64,000 nt of DNA. Source: Ignelater luminosus. Its lineage: Eukaryota; Arthropoda; Insecta; Coleoptera; Elateridae. Position numbers and translations under genes: made by a program. Shown here in pieces: positions 1 to 12,726 of this stretch; positions within the stretch are counted from its first letter, which is position 1, and each line of letters begins with the position of its first letter. The notes under the pieces are model-generated. The model saw only the letters and a list, made by a program, of their open reading frames with translations. It had not been told where the DNA came from and ran no database searches. The stretch is taken from NCBI GenBank assembly GCA_011009095.1, contig VTPC01091053.1, positions 66,274-130,273 on the forward strand. Reading direction: 5' to 3'.

Positions 1-1800
1 ATCAGTTTCATTACGCTAGTAAATACGAAGAGCGGGGACGCTCAAAGGGGGAGAACAGATATGCGCGTATTGACGGCATGCAACTGATTATTTACAATGC
101 GGGTAATTAAAATATACATTCAATAAATTATTATTTAAATTAGATATTTAACGGCGCGCACTAAATTAACTATGAACATAGAACGGCTAATATTAACCTG
201 AGAAAACAATGGTAACATCATTTAACATGAATCTAGAAAAGATTTTATTAGATTGCGAATCTAGCAGATTAGGTTAGATCAAGTTTGCTTTTCTTAACCA
301 AACTCAAGTTGAAATAATGTTATGCTACCTAAAAATTACTTTTGTTTGGTTGTTTTGAGTACAGTAAGGTTATATCAGATCAAAGACGGAAACTGTTATG
401 TGAACTGCAAAGAAAATCAACAAATTCCTATCGTTTAAATAACCAAGGTGAACTGATATGAAAGTATTTACTATCTTCTTTGTACATGTGTTAGGTTTTC
501 ACATCCCTACGTTGGGCGCCATTATTATAGAACTTTAATTTTCTTGAAAACGCGATAGTTTACAGTGAGAATGTGAAAATTTTGTTACTTAAATTTGCCC
601 ACTACAATTTGTTGGTAATGGTGATGTTTTGCAACTTGGAAAAAACTGAGACAACTGATCTACATTGCCATCGTATTTTCTGCATTAAGTTTTATGTTTG
701 CTTTCTAACGCCTGTTTTGCATCATCTTTTGAAGGCAGATAAAAGCTGCTTTGTGCGCTTGTTATCAAAATGTAAGCAAAATAATGAATTTCTTATTAAA
801 CTAGAATATAACAGATAAAAATGGTGCAAAATGAGATTCTGAACTATTAACTTTGAATTATGCAATAAACAGATTGATCTTTGGTCACAATCGGTTACAA
901 TTATATAAATACAACTTTTTTTTTCCTAAAATCTACTTAAGACGCATAAACCTTGTTTATAATGTAACTATAGTTTTTTAGGAAAACGAGTAAATTAACA
1001 TAATTAATCCTTTAATTAGTTTTTATTATATTAAAAAATCTTTTTATGTACGGTGAGTGTGTTTCGATGGTATCTCGGTTAAACGGTGAAAGGTCGCAAC
1101 TTTATGAAGTTAATTCAATGTAGGCAATTTATGTTTTGAAAACAGAACTATTATCAAAAATTTTAAAAAAGCTAAATTCTCATAATTTGTTTATTAGTAT
1201 AGTTTAGTTACGGCCGTTTTTCTCTTTTAATTTCAAATATAACAAAGCCAGTCAAAGAAACAAATTCGCTTACACATTGACAATTACAAATAATATTACT
1301 TTGAGCGTTTCTTTGCAGCTAATTCTATTTTCCTGTTCCTCACTATTAAGTGAGAATTTTTTAAATCAAGAATGTGATAAAAATGGTGTTCGAGTTGCAA
1401 AACAATAGTCTCTTCGGTGGTATTTTGTTTTTTGTTAGTTAAAGGTTCGTTTGTTCGAAAAACAAAGTGATTTCAATCATGAATTATATTTTTTTAGGTT
1501 TAATATAAAAATTATCATATTAAACACACAAAAAAACAATTTTTATTATACGTGGAGAGTGAAAAATATTTGTACGGCACATGTAAATATATAATCGAGT
1601 TTTGCCGGTTTAAAGCGCATATTTAATGCATGTATAGTAAAAGGGGGGATTACTTATAAGAGAGAGCTTTATTACACCTGTAAGCCACCTTTATAGCGTA
1701 GAGCCGATCAGAGGTAGTTTGATTCTTGCTTTTGTTTCGGTTGACAGGTTTTTGTTTTTACTCATATCGTTATTATTGTTATAATTAGTAAGTAGTTGTA
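1..1800. other. AT-rich non-coding sequence, no gene seen
   Basis: I see no open frame with recognisable protein content. The 81-residue frame at 573-818 resembles nothing I know and lies in low-complexity AT-rich sequence. One possible LTR junction at about 495-520 is listed separately. Confidence 0.6.
495..560 (-). repeat. Possible LTR/primer-binding-site junction
   Basis: Read on the minus strand, this stretch gives AATAATGGCGCCCAACGTAG, which resembles the TGGCGCCCAACG block found just after the 5' LTR in many insect LTR retrotransposons. A related sequence (TGGCGTCCAACGTGAGG) occurs at 12730-12750. The two loci also share a weak downstream block with AATTTT and GCGAT. No gag or pol is visible beside either, so these would be truncated copies. 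Confidence 0.35.
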
Positions 1801-1804
1801 GATC

Positions 1805-1857
1805 AGTTTGTGTGAACATTGGCAGTGATTGGATTTATGAAAACTATTAAGGAAAAC
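1805..1857 (+). promoter_or_regulatory. Weak candidate transcription start and non-coding first exon
   Basis: GATCAGTTTG at 1801-1810 matches the insect initiator consensus (TCAGTY) with A at 1805, a downstream-promoter-like GGATT follows about 27 bases later, and a perfect GTAAGT donor begins at 1858. The acceptor before ELOVL exon 1 requires an upstream non-coding exon, and this is the only combination of initiator plus donor I picked out by eye. If spliced to 45564 the only upstream ATG gives an 8-residue uORF. The intron would be about 43.7 kb. This is inference from short motifs that occur by chance; the true exon may be elsewhere or outside the window. Confidence 0.15.
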
Positions 1858-4800
1858 GTAAGTGATTTTTAATTATTTTTTTCTACTTTTATATTTTTTA
1901 AAATGCAATTTAAATGAAGGAAAAACGAAAATATCGTTTTTAAAAATCCAATTTTATCAGTTTGTGCATCTTGCTCTAGCACATTCACAATTTTTAATAT
2001 TTTTGATTTAGATAAACCATGGGATTTTATTTCTAATACTTTTCCAATTCAATTAATTCACAAGATTTTTTTGGAAAAGTCTCAACTTCAGTTTTTATAA
2101 GATGGACATGGTTAGATGTGTTAATTAAAAAAGTAAGACTTGCAAGCTTAGAAAATACATAATATGATAATATGGAATTTTGTTTTATCTACGAGCTTTT
2201 ATTTTAAAAAAGCTTTCAATTGTTTCATAAACGTTTTCTCTTATGGATGAACCGTAGTCTACTTGATTTACTATAACTGCTTACAAATTTTATTTAGTAT
2301 TTTTGTTGTAAATTAAGTAGGCACAGAGTGTCTGATATAATAAGCAGAGTAATATGTTCTGTCAAATGTTTTAAATAAATATTAAATAAGACGTTCATTA
2401 GAAAAAATGTACCGTCGCGTCGGTTTGAGAATTTGAGATTATTAGTCATAACTCCTAAGAATGTTTTACTATATTTTATTTATAAATTCCCAATAATAGA
2501 TATCTGGAAATTCAAAGCATAACCACAAGGAAGTCCGTTTTGTTATTGAATTTGAGCAACAGTTTTAAGAAATTTTCAAATTTGGCGGCCATTTTGACTA
2601 TGTTCCAGAAGAGATATCAAAAATCGAAGACACCAAGTGTCTTTAATTTTTGGTGTAGAATTCAAATCTGACGTCAAAATTTTAAAACTTAAAAGAAAAT
2701 GCGAACAGACAGACAGACAGATACAGAGACTTCGCAAGTTCAGTAATGACTCCTTTCGGAGTCTTTGAAAATGCTAGAAGTGTAAAATATAAACTGCCAT
2801 TTTTCGTTTTTTGGAACATAAGTTGAAAACAAAAAAGTAACCTCAAGTTTCTTTTTATATTACTAATCAGCATAAAACTTGTCAAAAGTCCTAAATTGAT
2901 ATCTTTGCTCTATCTTTTATAATAAGCCAGATTTCTGTGCTTAAGCTCGAAGGTACATAATAGGGCAGATTATAAAAAAATGGGAAAAGTTTACACGTAC
3001 ACTGCTTGTGCTACAGATCAAATTCTCAACTTTTCTTGTACGCATAAATCCTGTAAATCTTTAGATTCAGGGATTTCTAGCCAGCTCTGGCAACGTTGTT
3101 GTAGCAGATTCTTACCCTCTTTCCCGCCAAGTCAGGATTACTTTTATGATTTAAACTTTTTTACAATAATTAGTGAACCAATCTATTGATCCATAAAGTA
3201 TAGCTTTTTAATTATTCGAAATTGTTCTGTTGTGTGTTTACCACGAAAATTAAATTCTAAAACATGGCGATTTTGCTAAATTCTTATCCTTATGTGCACT
3301 GTTTGACGAAATTTAACATCATCGTGTTAAAACAATATCTTGATAAAATTAATTTTTTACACTTATTAACCAGAAAATCATTCAAAGTTAAATTCAAAGT
3401 TCCTAAACTAAAAGATTTTTATTTCGGGACAATTAAGATCAAATATCCTGTATATCTAATACGAAAACGGACTGGAAATGTCAAATTGTGGTTAGTTCAG
3501 TTCTTATGAGAGATATAAACCTACGCTTTTCCTATAATAAACATAACCTCACAATAATAGTTACAAAAAATAATTTATTCAAACAACGTTATTTCTGATC
3601 GCAAACATACCTACTAATTGAAATCCTTATTACACTCCTGGTGGCATTTTAAAATTTTATTTTGAAATTTGAGTGACAGCATCTTACCATAACCTTTGCA
3701 ATATTTATCATCAAACTACTTGATTATTCTCATTATTAGAGATTACTCAAGTGATTTAAATAAATATGATTATTTGCCTTTAGTCATGTATTAAGCGTTA
3801 AATACATATATTTTTAGTTCTTAACTTATTTACATCAACTTGACATTTTCTTAATATGAGGTTATTATGTGGATGTTTGACATTGTCCCATATAAAAAAG
3901 TAGCACAAACCATATAAACTAATTACGTCACGAATCAACTAATAAGTGCATAAAATGCAACTTAATAAATTACAAAATTTTATAAATGAAGAAAGGAAGT
4001 TGAAAGAGCTCATCGTGTTCCGTAACGCACCGAATTAACCACGCCCTTCTAAATTATAGTTCAGGTTTTAATTTCTCTATTTAGAATTCTTTCGAGATTG
4101 TAAAAATACTTATTGCAATGTACCTACCTTTCACAAAACAAGCTTGCTTTTATAATACCTTTCATTTCTGTTGTAATACTATTACTGCGTTCCGTAAACA
4201 AACGGTACTGGTTGTAAATGGGCAACTAAAAGTAGCAAGTTATACCTTCAAAATTTTCCGATTTAAAATAAATAATAATTAATTGAGTAATAAGAACTAC
4301 CTTGAAAGATTATTACCATGTTGTAAGATGTTTTTAATTTTAAATTCAAATTTAGCGGTAAGATATTTTTGGATATAGTAACAATTTAAAAGTTCTTTAA
4401 AGCCGGTTTGTTTTAAATATAGACGTATACACAAACCGTTAATACTAAACTGCACTTACAGCCTTTCACATAATATTCATGATAGATGCATTTTGTGATT
4501 GAAATCAAAATTTTAAAATTGAATTTCTTTCTGGGCTTGATGTGTGGTTTGTAGTTTAATCAATGGTAGATGGAGAGAAAGCAAAAAATTGAATTATGTA
4601 ATTATTAGTAATAAGTTGTATCTGCTGCTCGTCGAGTACCTATTTCAATATTTCCTATGGCGTTTTAACGGTAAAATGGAAAGTGCTATATGGTTACTCG
4701 ACTTATGCGTACAACTTAGATTTCTTTTTTTTTATATAAATTACAATAGTTATTAGTGCAGACAAAAAGCTATTTCAACTTTAAATGTTGATATAACACT

Positions 4801-5280
4801 CGTTTAATGTAAACATAATGGAGAATTTTCTTAATATAGTTTCTACTTCACAAGGTGCATAATGTAATTAGCACCATTAAAATAGAATCATAAAATTTTA
4901 ATGAATCTATATGTATGCTACTTTAGTGTTGCATCTATTCTAATGCAGATACATAACATGTTAATTTATGTCTGGTACATACAAGGCGTCCTTATAAATC
5001 TTTATAAATAAATGTTTTTGTCTATTTCTTACAAATTTATGTGCATTATTCAATGTTTGTTTTGTTATACTTAACGTAAATCCGAGAATTACATCTAAAC
5101 AACTATCAAGTATACACTACTTTTCGCTGAGTTGGCAATACAAAACTTAAGAGTTTTAAATTATCAACCTAATAAAAGATAAGAACGCATTTAAATGTCA
5201 TTATTTCAAAATTCATAACCCCTGCCAATTTGACATTTTAAAATTAAACGAATAACAAATGAATTATTAATGTTCGTATA
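1858..5280. other. AT-rich non-coding stretch
   Basis: No recognisable gene. It contains a short (ACAG)n tract at about 2703-2720 and one half of a dispersed repeat pair at about 3060-3180. Small frames at 2980-3189, 3264-3509 and 4544-4756 have no recognisable domain. Confidence 0.55.
3060..3180 (+). repeat. Dispersed repeat, copy A (partner at 22945-23070)
   Basis: The block AGCCAGCTCTGGCAACGTTG occurs here and at 22960-22980. Flanking similarity includes TTTAGAT upstream and, downstream, a CTTTC-CGCCA block, a TTTTATGATTT/TTTTCATGATTT stretch and TTTACAATA. It is a pair of decayed copies of one unidentified interspersed element. Confidence 0.6.
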
Positions 5281-5289
5281 TGTACAAAA

Positions 5290-5590
5290 CTCTTATGGCC
5301 CGACCAAACGGCCCAATAGACCCATAGACTCGAGAAGTTCAAAAGGTCCCAGAAGTGCACATCGGAGAATCTCATAAACCCAAGAAATCCAAAAGACCGA
5401 AGGAACGGTCTGAATGGTACAACAAATCGGAGAAACCCGAAGAACTGAGAAATCCAAGTAGCCCAACAGGCCCGAACGGCTTGACAGACCCCTATGGCTC
5501 GAGAGGCCCGACAGGCCCCAACAGCTCGATAGGTCCGACAAGACCAAACTGCCCCATATTCAAATTTTCCTTTGTTAACTTCCATGCAGG
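5290..5590. repeat. Gly-X-Y-like 9-bp repeat, left block
   Basis: Degenerate units of AGGCCCGAC (9 bp) run through this GC-richer block. In the + frame 5355-5630 they give glycine every third residue (GPNGLT...GSRGPTGPNSSIGPT), and the minus strand also reads as Gly-Leu-Ser-like triplets because GGCCC is near-palindromic. The glycine phase breaks repeatedly, so this looks like a decayed minisatellite or collagen-like fragment rather than a working gene. The same repeat resumes at 5890-6450 and recurs at 26760-27170. Confidence 0.65.
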
Positions 5591-5890
5591 ATGTTGCTCG
5601 CAATGGTACTGCATTATTAACACCTCTTAAGTATTTGCGAAGTACTTAATTGCACACTGTATATCATTCGTGCTTGCAGGTCTTGTAAATTTTCTGGAAG
5701 TGGTCGGTAAACCTTTTCTTTCAAAAACCCCCAAACAAAAAAATCCAAAGGATTTAAATCAGAGAACGCGGTGGCCATGATATACTCTTCTTGTACTACT
5801 TCCAGGTTCTTCAGAAACACTTGTAAAATTAGTATATCTTGTTCGGGGCTAAGACGAGTTCGCGGAACACCAGCTTTAATTTGGTTTGAC
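5590..5890 (-). pseudogene. Tc1/mariner-type transposase C-terminal fragment
   Basis: The minus frame contains SDLNPLDFFVWGFLKEKVY followed by PLPENLQDLQARM, the C-terminal signature of mariner-like transposases in which the last catalytic aspartate region (SPDLxPxDFxLW) precedes a conserved tail. Only about 100 codons are present, with a short upstream match. The fragment sits exactly between two blocks of the 9-bp repeat, and its frame reads through into repeat-derived sequence upstream, giving a misleading 114-residue open frame (5617-5961). It has no terminal repeats I can identify and cannot encode an active enzyme. Confidence 0.7.
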
Positions 5891-6455
5891 CAAAATGGCA
5901 CGAACAGACCAAAGTTCAAAACGTCCGACGGTCCCGACGCCGCAAACGACCCAAAAAGCATGAACCCTTATGGCCCAACAGATCCGAGAGGTCTGACATA
6001 TCCGAGAGATTCAAAAGTCACGATAGACCCGAAGGGCCAGGAAATATAACAGACAGAACGCCGAAGCTCGAAGAACCAAGAAATCCAAAAAGCCCGACAA
6101 GCCCGAACTGCCCGAGAGACCCTTATGGCCCTACAGGCCCAAGAGATCCAAACAGTCCGATAAATCCAAAGTGCCGACAAGTCCAAAAGTTCCAACAGGC
6201 TGATGGCCTAAGAGGGCCGAGCGGTCCTACAGGACCTAGAGATGCCCAAAAGGCTAAAAAGTTTATGAAACCCGACAGACCCGAGAAATCGAAACGGCTC
6301 CGCAGACCTGAGAAGTTCAAAAGGCCCGAGAGGTTCGAACAGTATGACAGATCGGAGAAGCCCGTAGGGCCGAGAAATTCAAGAAACCCCAACAGGCCCA
6401 ACAAACCCGTATGGCTCGAGGGTCTGTCAGGACCCAACTACTCTCATTCAAACAT
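5890..6455. repeat. Gly-X-Y-like 9-bp repeat, right block
   Basis: Continuation of the 9-bp repeat after the mariner fragment, with units such as AGGCCCGAG, AAGCCCGAC and CGACAGACC. The minus strand frame 6123-6437 reads GLLGLLGFLEFLGPTGFSDL and similar, with glycine spaced by threes in short runs. Multiple frames stay open on both strands because the repeat lacks stop codons, which explains several spurious open frames here. Confidence 0.65.
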
Positions 6456-6459
6456 TTAA

Positions 6460-9265
6460 ACTGAATCTGACCTGGTTTTTAGACGGTCTCGTATAATGTA
6501 AATTTTTGTGAACCCAATGAGGCTTATTGTTATCTCAATCTGGTACATATCGGCATATTCGTCAAAACTAAACTCTTACCAATAAATGATTGCGATGAAA
6601 AACCAAAATTATGACGGATTCGGAATGACAACAGTGATCGACAGTGATAATTTATCCAATAAAAAGCTTCAAATACTAGTTAGCTCAGAGTGCTTGTACA
6701 GCATTGACAATAATAAAATTTTTGCCCAAAAATATCAATTCGCAGTTGAATAAAATACAAAATTTTAGAATTTGCTGTTATTTTACAAAATCTGTTGATA
6801 ATGTCCTTTCGTAATATTGCAAGAGTGAGGTGTAACCAATGCCGGGTTTTTATTTTACAAAGCATTTCTTGTTCAAAATTTCCAAGTTTGATTGGCTCGT
6901 GAGGAAAGAGGAGACATCCACAAACATTTTCCTACAGGACTTTTCTCCTCAGTTTTAGTCGGGAAATCTTACTACGTGAAGCTGTTCAACCAATTGTCGA
7001 ACACTCCATATAATGGAAAAAATCACTCAAAATTTTAGTTTTTTTGAGTATTTATTAAAAATCGGTAGTACATCGGGAGATTGCATTAAAAATCGGGAGT
7101 CGGGACACAATCGAGAAACCGTACAAAAATCAGGAGATTTCCCGACTTCTCGAGAGGGTAGGCAACACTGGCCAAAAGAAAAATAAAGTAGTGTCGGTCC
7201 GCACACATCTTTTTCGAGCTTTTCGCCCACCGCAACCGCCTACTAAAGTCCCATCTTTATAGGATCAGCCGTTTCTGAGATGCGGGATGTATCTAAATTA
7301 TTACGGTTCGGGCTGCGCCTTCGCACTACCGAAGGTTATATTCATATACCAAAACAAAAGAGAAGCAAACTAGATTCAAAAAGCAAAAAATTAATATTTG
7401 TAGGTTATGATGGAAATTCGATAAATTGTAGCCTACTTGAGGTATCAATTGATAGTTGACACTCGACTGCTAGTTCCCGCTAACGTCGGCATGTACTACA
7501 CACAGAGAGTACGTTGAACAACTCTCTGTTAGTCATGTTTAGTTACTGTTTTTATTCCTCTTTTCTTATTATAATAAACTCACTTTGACTTTGACAACTA
7601 AATATTTCAACATAAATTGACAAATTAATATAATAAAGCTATTAGAATAATTTCAAGAATTTCCAATGTTGAATTTATGACAGGTTCATAACCTAGAACA
7701 ACTTTAACTTAAAATGAAGGTTATCAAGTTTTCTTTTTGTAAATTTTGTAACCACTCACATGATCATCTCAGTTTTTATTTTAAATTTTCATCATTATTA
7801 TAATACTTTCTGACTGCATGCAACATTCAATTCCTCTTTCAAACCTCAACCTTTGACACTTGAAGCAAAAACCACCGTAAAATTTAAGAAGCGTGACGAA
7901 TACAGAAACTTTTTACTTTATTCTCTTTAGATCATCTTCCGACTTGAACTATCGCACTTTGTCCTACCGGTTCTTGCAAAACAAATGAGAATTCCCAATG
8001 TGGTATGGGTTTCAGCAGCTGCCGACAACAGATTATCACTTTGTCGCATATCGAGTTTTATATCGCTGTAAATCAAGAGAGCACAACCATCTATGGTTTT
8101 TAGTTATGTAACACCTGCCAATAAAGCATGTTTGACTTATGCGTTTCCAGACCTTGCCCGCGGCTCGATCTAGAATGTTCGCATTCCTGTAAAACAAATG
8201 TTCTTTTGGCACTTGTTACATAATATCCTGTTTCCTAGAACGAAAATTACGTGTTTAATAACAAAATTAAAAACTAAATTGAATGAAGTGATTTGCACAA
8301 AATTCAAAGAAATTTTTTGTCGCTATCTGTCCTTGCAAACCTACTACCCGTATTAGTAGAAACAATCAGAAGCGGACCCTGACCTTCTGCCATAGTGATT
8401 TCTATAGGTGTTTTTGTATACTTAAGATTATAAGCAATTAAAGCTACTTTGAATGAATAAATTACTATAATTACATCAGTGTGAGTAATTTTTTAAGCTT
8501 CGTGAATGAATTTGAGAGAGACTTTGGGTATTGCTTACTACCTAGTACCTAAGTAATATTTATACAATTTAATTTGATAATAAACAACTGAAATTATTTT
8601 TTTTCCTTCATCTACTATAATACGGCTTGTAACGAAAACAAAACATTTTTGTGTTTATACAAGGTGCGTCTGAAATTATAAAATCAACGGAATTTATATG
8701 TTAAAAGCTACGTATTAAATTCTTCGTCCTTTCGATATCTCGAAAATAACTTGCCATATTGAAATCAATTTTTTCATATCACTTAGATTATCTTTCACGC
8801 AACTTGAGCGTTCTCCTTCGCTATAAAGTTTCTGCACTCTCAGTCAGTTTTAAGTTGATAAAAATTTTACTCTAATTCAGTTTCTTTTGTCAAATTTGAT
8901 AGGCCACTTAGAACCACTTCTACGCCGTATTCAATACTGAAACAATCCTTTTGGAGTTAGTTTGTACCCAGATGGTTTGCACTAATTCATGTTTAACTGT
9001 TACGCAAAATATTTTTCTCGGAATATTTATAAATCTGTTCTGAAGGTTTTTATTCTGTTAAAATTGAATCAATTCAAAGATTGAAAGTTTCCGTTTGGAC
9101 TCTGCGAAATCGCCGCTATTTTCAGTCTCGTCTTAAGCAGTGGAACGCATTACCACTTTTTCTAAACACACCAAGCACTTCTTCCATCCGGTTCTACTAC
9201 AAGTCTGTAGTTCCAATGGAAGATTCTCGTTTAGGCTATTCATCCAGTATTCTTTTCAGAATTTA
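6460..9265. other. Non-coding, with a GC-richer unidentified repeat remnant at 7040-7330
   Basis: No convincing gene. At 7060-7160 the sequence repeats CGGGAG/CCCGACT motifs, followed by a GC-richer block (TTTTCGCCCACCGCAACCGC, then AGCCGTTTCTGAGATGCGGG) that looks like the end of a degraded element, but I cannot name it. The rest is AT-rich. The frame 9081-9266 is not recognisable. Confidence 0.4.
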
Positions 9266-9266
9266 A

Positions 9267-10620
9267 AATAATTACTCTCCAGGGAATTATAACCTCTGCT
9301 ATCTCTTTCTACTTACTTAGAATTACAAAGAAAGATAGCAGAAAAGTTAATGCTTATTAAATTACAACGCGCCTTCAGGTAGGCAGTAATTCGTCCCGCG
9401 TTGGTTACAATAATGAAGGGCAAATCGGTACTAACCTGTTATCACTCTAGTCTATAGTCGTGATGGAGAATTCTGGTCTTGATTTGTTAAAAGAATATTT
9501 TTATACTCGGCTGTTCTTTTTCAGACTCGCGTTGCAGAGAATTAAAACCTCTGATACTTAAAATTTCAAAGAAGGGTAGAAAAGATAATGCTTATTAAAT
9601 CACAACGTGTCTCCAGGTAGAAAGAAACTCGTCCAGTCACAACAATGAAGAATGAATTTGAACCTACCTGTTAGCAGCATCACTCTAGTCTGTAATCTTG
9701 ATGGAAGATTTTGGTTCCGCATTGCTAACAGAATACTTTTGCATTCGACTATTCTCTTATAATTTTGAACAAGCTCGCCTTCCGGGAAATTATAACGTCC
9801 TTTAAATTTTGAAAAAGAAAAAATCTGTAATGCTTATTAAATCGTGAGGTGTCGCCAGGCTTTTAGCAAATCGTCCAGCGTTGGTCACAATAATACCGGG
9901 TGAATTGGGACCTACCTGCTGTCACTCTAGTTTATAGTCTTAAAAGGGAATCTTGGTTCCGAATTGTTTATACAATAGTCTTATAGTCTTGAAAAACTCA
10001 CTTTCCGAGAAATTATAACCTCTTTTTTGTCTTTACACCTAAATTTTAGAAAAGGGTAGAAACCATATGGCTTATTAAACTACAAGGTGTCTCAAGACAT
10101 TTAGGAAATTGTCCCGTGTTGGTCACAATAATGCAGGGTGAGTCGGGGTCTACCTTAGTGTGTAACCTTGATGGAGAAGTCTACTTTCGAGTTGTTATTA
10201 AAAAAGAATACCTTTACAGTTGATTATTCTCTTCTAATTTTGAAAAACTTGCGTTTCCACAAATTATAATCTCTTTTTTGTTTTGATATTTAAATTTTAA
10301 AAGAGGGTAGAAAAGGTAATGCTTATTAAATCACAAGATCTCTCCAAGCATTTGGCAAATCGTCCAGCGTTGGTCACAATAATACAGATTGAACAGGGAC
10401 CTACCTGTCATCACTCTAGTTTATATATTTGGCTTTCGGATTGTTAATAAAATACTTTTACGCTCAATTGTTCTTTTCAAAATTAGAAAAACTCGCGTTC
10501 CGGATAATTATAACCTCCATTTTCTCTTGATGCTTATAATTTCGGAAAAGAACAAGAAATATAATGTTAATTAAATCATAACGCGTCTCCAGGTAGGCAA
10601 TAACTCGTCTAGCGTTTTAG
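9267..10620. repeat. Tandem satellite, period about 240 bp, 5-6 units
   Basis: The landmark TGCTTATTAAAT recurs at 9351, 9589, 9831, about 10069, 10320 and about 10565, giving spacings near 238-250 bp. Each unit contains a better-conserved core of about 70 bp that includes CGTCCCGCGTTGGTCACAAT, then GGGTGAATCGGGACCTACCT and GTCATCACTCTAGTTTATAG; the rest of the unit (TGATGGAGAATTCTGGTTCC, then TAACCTC and AAGGGTAGAAAAGG) is more diverged. No reading frame is conserved between units. Further single or paired units occur up to 8 kb away. Confidence 0.9.
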
Positions 10621-11004
10621 TTCTTTAAGTCGTTCCACTTGCCGTTCAGTTTGTATTGTTTTTATTCAATATTTTAGAGACTTACTCGTTCAAATCCAAA
10701 TTTGGATGCCGATTGTCTCTGGGTTTCTTCCCATCCTTTGGCTAAGTTTCTAAATTTTTCGTTTTCTTTATCTTAGTGACCTTTCTTTGTCTATTCTTTT
10801 CCCTTTCGACCGAATTACTCTTTCTTACTAATCTAAAAATCCTGGAGATTGTTTTACATAAGCTTCGATAAACCTTCGACATTGTAGCTCGTTAATGGCA
10901 ATCTGTAAGCAACTATTAAGCAAAAGTTGGCAATAATCCCTTGTGCTATTTCGGCACCGTCTTAGATTTCATTTTATTGCCAGTTTTTAGTGGACACTCG
11001 TTAC

Positions 11005-11370
11005 TCATGTTACGGTAAATTATAACCTTCGAGACTCAAAACCTTGGAACAGAATAAAACAAGTAGGAAGTAACTCATCTTGAGTTGATCACAATCATAC
11101 AGGGTGAATCGGTTCTACCTGCCATCACTCTAGTTTATATAGTCTCGGTGGAAAATCGGCTTTCGGATTATTAATAAAATAGTTTTACACTCCAACCGCA
11201 TTCCAAAGAATTATAACCCCCATTTTCTCCTGACACTTAAAATTTTGGAGACGGGTAAAAATGGTTAATGTTTATTAAATCACAACGCGTATCTAAGTAA
11301 ACAGTAACTAGTCTCGCGTTGGTCACAATAATGCATGGCAAATCGGGACCTACTTGTTATCACTCTCATC
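11005..11370. repeat. Detached 240-bp satellite units
   Basis: About one and a half further units. The core appears at 11080-11140 (TTGATCACAATCATACAGGG) and again at 11310-11365 (CTCGCGTTGGTCACAATAAT), separated by the usual spacer with TATAACCCCC and TTTATTAAATCACAACGCG. They are separated from the main array by about 400 bp of unrelated sequence. Confidence 0.85.
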
Positions 11371-12109
11371 TTATTTTATCAAGACTTTTAACTGGTAGGT
11401 ATGTAACACTCATCATAGTTACCAACTATCATTTCTGTACAAAAAAAAATTAAATTTATAATCGAGGTAGTTGCGGTTATTCTTTGTTTGGTGCAAATCA
11501 AAGTAATTTAGTGGCATAACTTTACCACTTGAAGCATGTTCTCAAACGCTGCAAAAACGGATATGGTTGTAATCTCGTGTATAGAAGAAATAAAATAACA
11601 AAATGTTCAAACAGCTTGTTACTAATCTTTATGAGCACATAATCAGTTTTAGATTAAGGTGCTTTTCTGTGAAGAAGTTACTTAATGGAAATCCGTCAAA
11701 CTGTCGTTACAAGAAAATCCACGTTGGATAAGAATTACTCGTTTTCGGCAAGTTTTTTATCTTAATATGGGGCATCTATTATTGGTTCACCTTTTTTAAT
11801 GAGGCTTTTAACGGTAAATCTTTTCTACATCTTTTAATGAACCATTTGCCAGGTTTTCTAGAAGAGCATGGATGTGGTTCCAGAACGATGGATTCCCAGC
11901 GTAGTCCCATCACGATGTAAGGCGTTATTTAAGTCAAATGTTTAGAAATAAACTGATAGGGTTAGGTGTAGAAATTCCTGTGCAGAAAAAAGGAAAATAT
12001 TTCTATTTTTGTTATGAATGTTGTTTTTATTTCTCATATAATAGTTACCTTTGCTGCCAATTAATTCAAATGGTCTTTAAGAAGTAATAAAAGCTGCTAA
12101 CTTCTGCTG

Positions 12110-12195
12110 CATTTATCAAATCGTCCCGCGTTGATCACAATATGTAATGCAAGATGATTCGGGACCTACCTGTCATTACTCTAATATAAACCTTG
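12110..12195. repeat. Isolated copy of the 240-bp satellite core
   Basis: CGTCCCGCGTTGATCACAAT and GATTCGGGACCTACCTGTCA match the satellite core. The spacer part of the unit is only weakly present here, so this is mostly core. Confidence 0.8.
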
Positions 12196-12284
12196 GTAGA
12201 TAACTCTGGTCCAGGTTATGGAAAACAAGAACAAACTCAGCAATAAAAGCTAAACGGTAACATTTACTAATTTTCTTCTTCATT

Positions 12285-12685
12285 TTCGAAATTCTATTTT
12301 TTAATGGTTTTCAATATTTCTTATCGCTCATAGTCTTGAATGACTTTCCGTTTGGTTCCTCGGTTCTATTCGTTTCCGGACTTTCCACTTTCTTGCTTCT
12401 TCACACTATTTTGTTGAGTATGTTCTTAAATTTTTCCCAAAAGTAATAAAATAGCAAAATGTCGAAATAATGAACAAATAACAGCTCTTGTGTCACGTTA
12501 TAGTTATAGAAGTTGTATTAATTTGTAAGAGGCACAGTAAGATCAATAAAAGTAAGTTGTTAACTTTCTAACTGTAAATTAAGTTGAGTTAGATTGGGTT
12601 TGTCTGCTTCAAATTTTTAGATAACCGATTGAACTTGGGTTAGATGCAGTTAAAACGGGTAGGATTAGAAGAAATTAATTAATTA
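12285..12685 (+). repeat. Interspersed repeat family (AATAAAATAACAAAATGT), forward copy
   Basis: One of several copies sharing a CTTGCTTCTTC block, then AATAAAATAGCAAAATGT, a GTTAACTTTCTAACTGTAAA segment, and GGTTAGAT/TTAGATT motifs near the end. Other copies: 37390-37715 and 40305-40450 (forward) and 24185-24440, 27720-28090 and 46300-46690 (reverse). A core-only match is at 11585-11625. No protein coding is conserved, so it is a short non-autonomous element of unknown class. Confidence 0.75.
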
Positions 12686-12726
12686 ATGATCAGAATGATT
12701 TAAAATAAAAATATTTATTATTCACA

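Noticed and set aside
5244..6459. Collagen gene
   Set aside because: Glycine periodicity is short and broken, frames are open on both strands because the repeat lacks stops, and a transposase fragment interrupts it.
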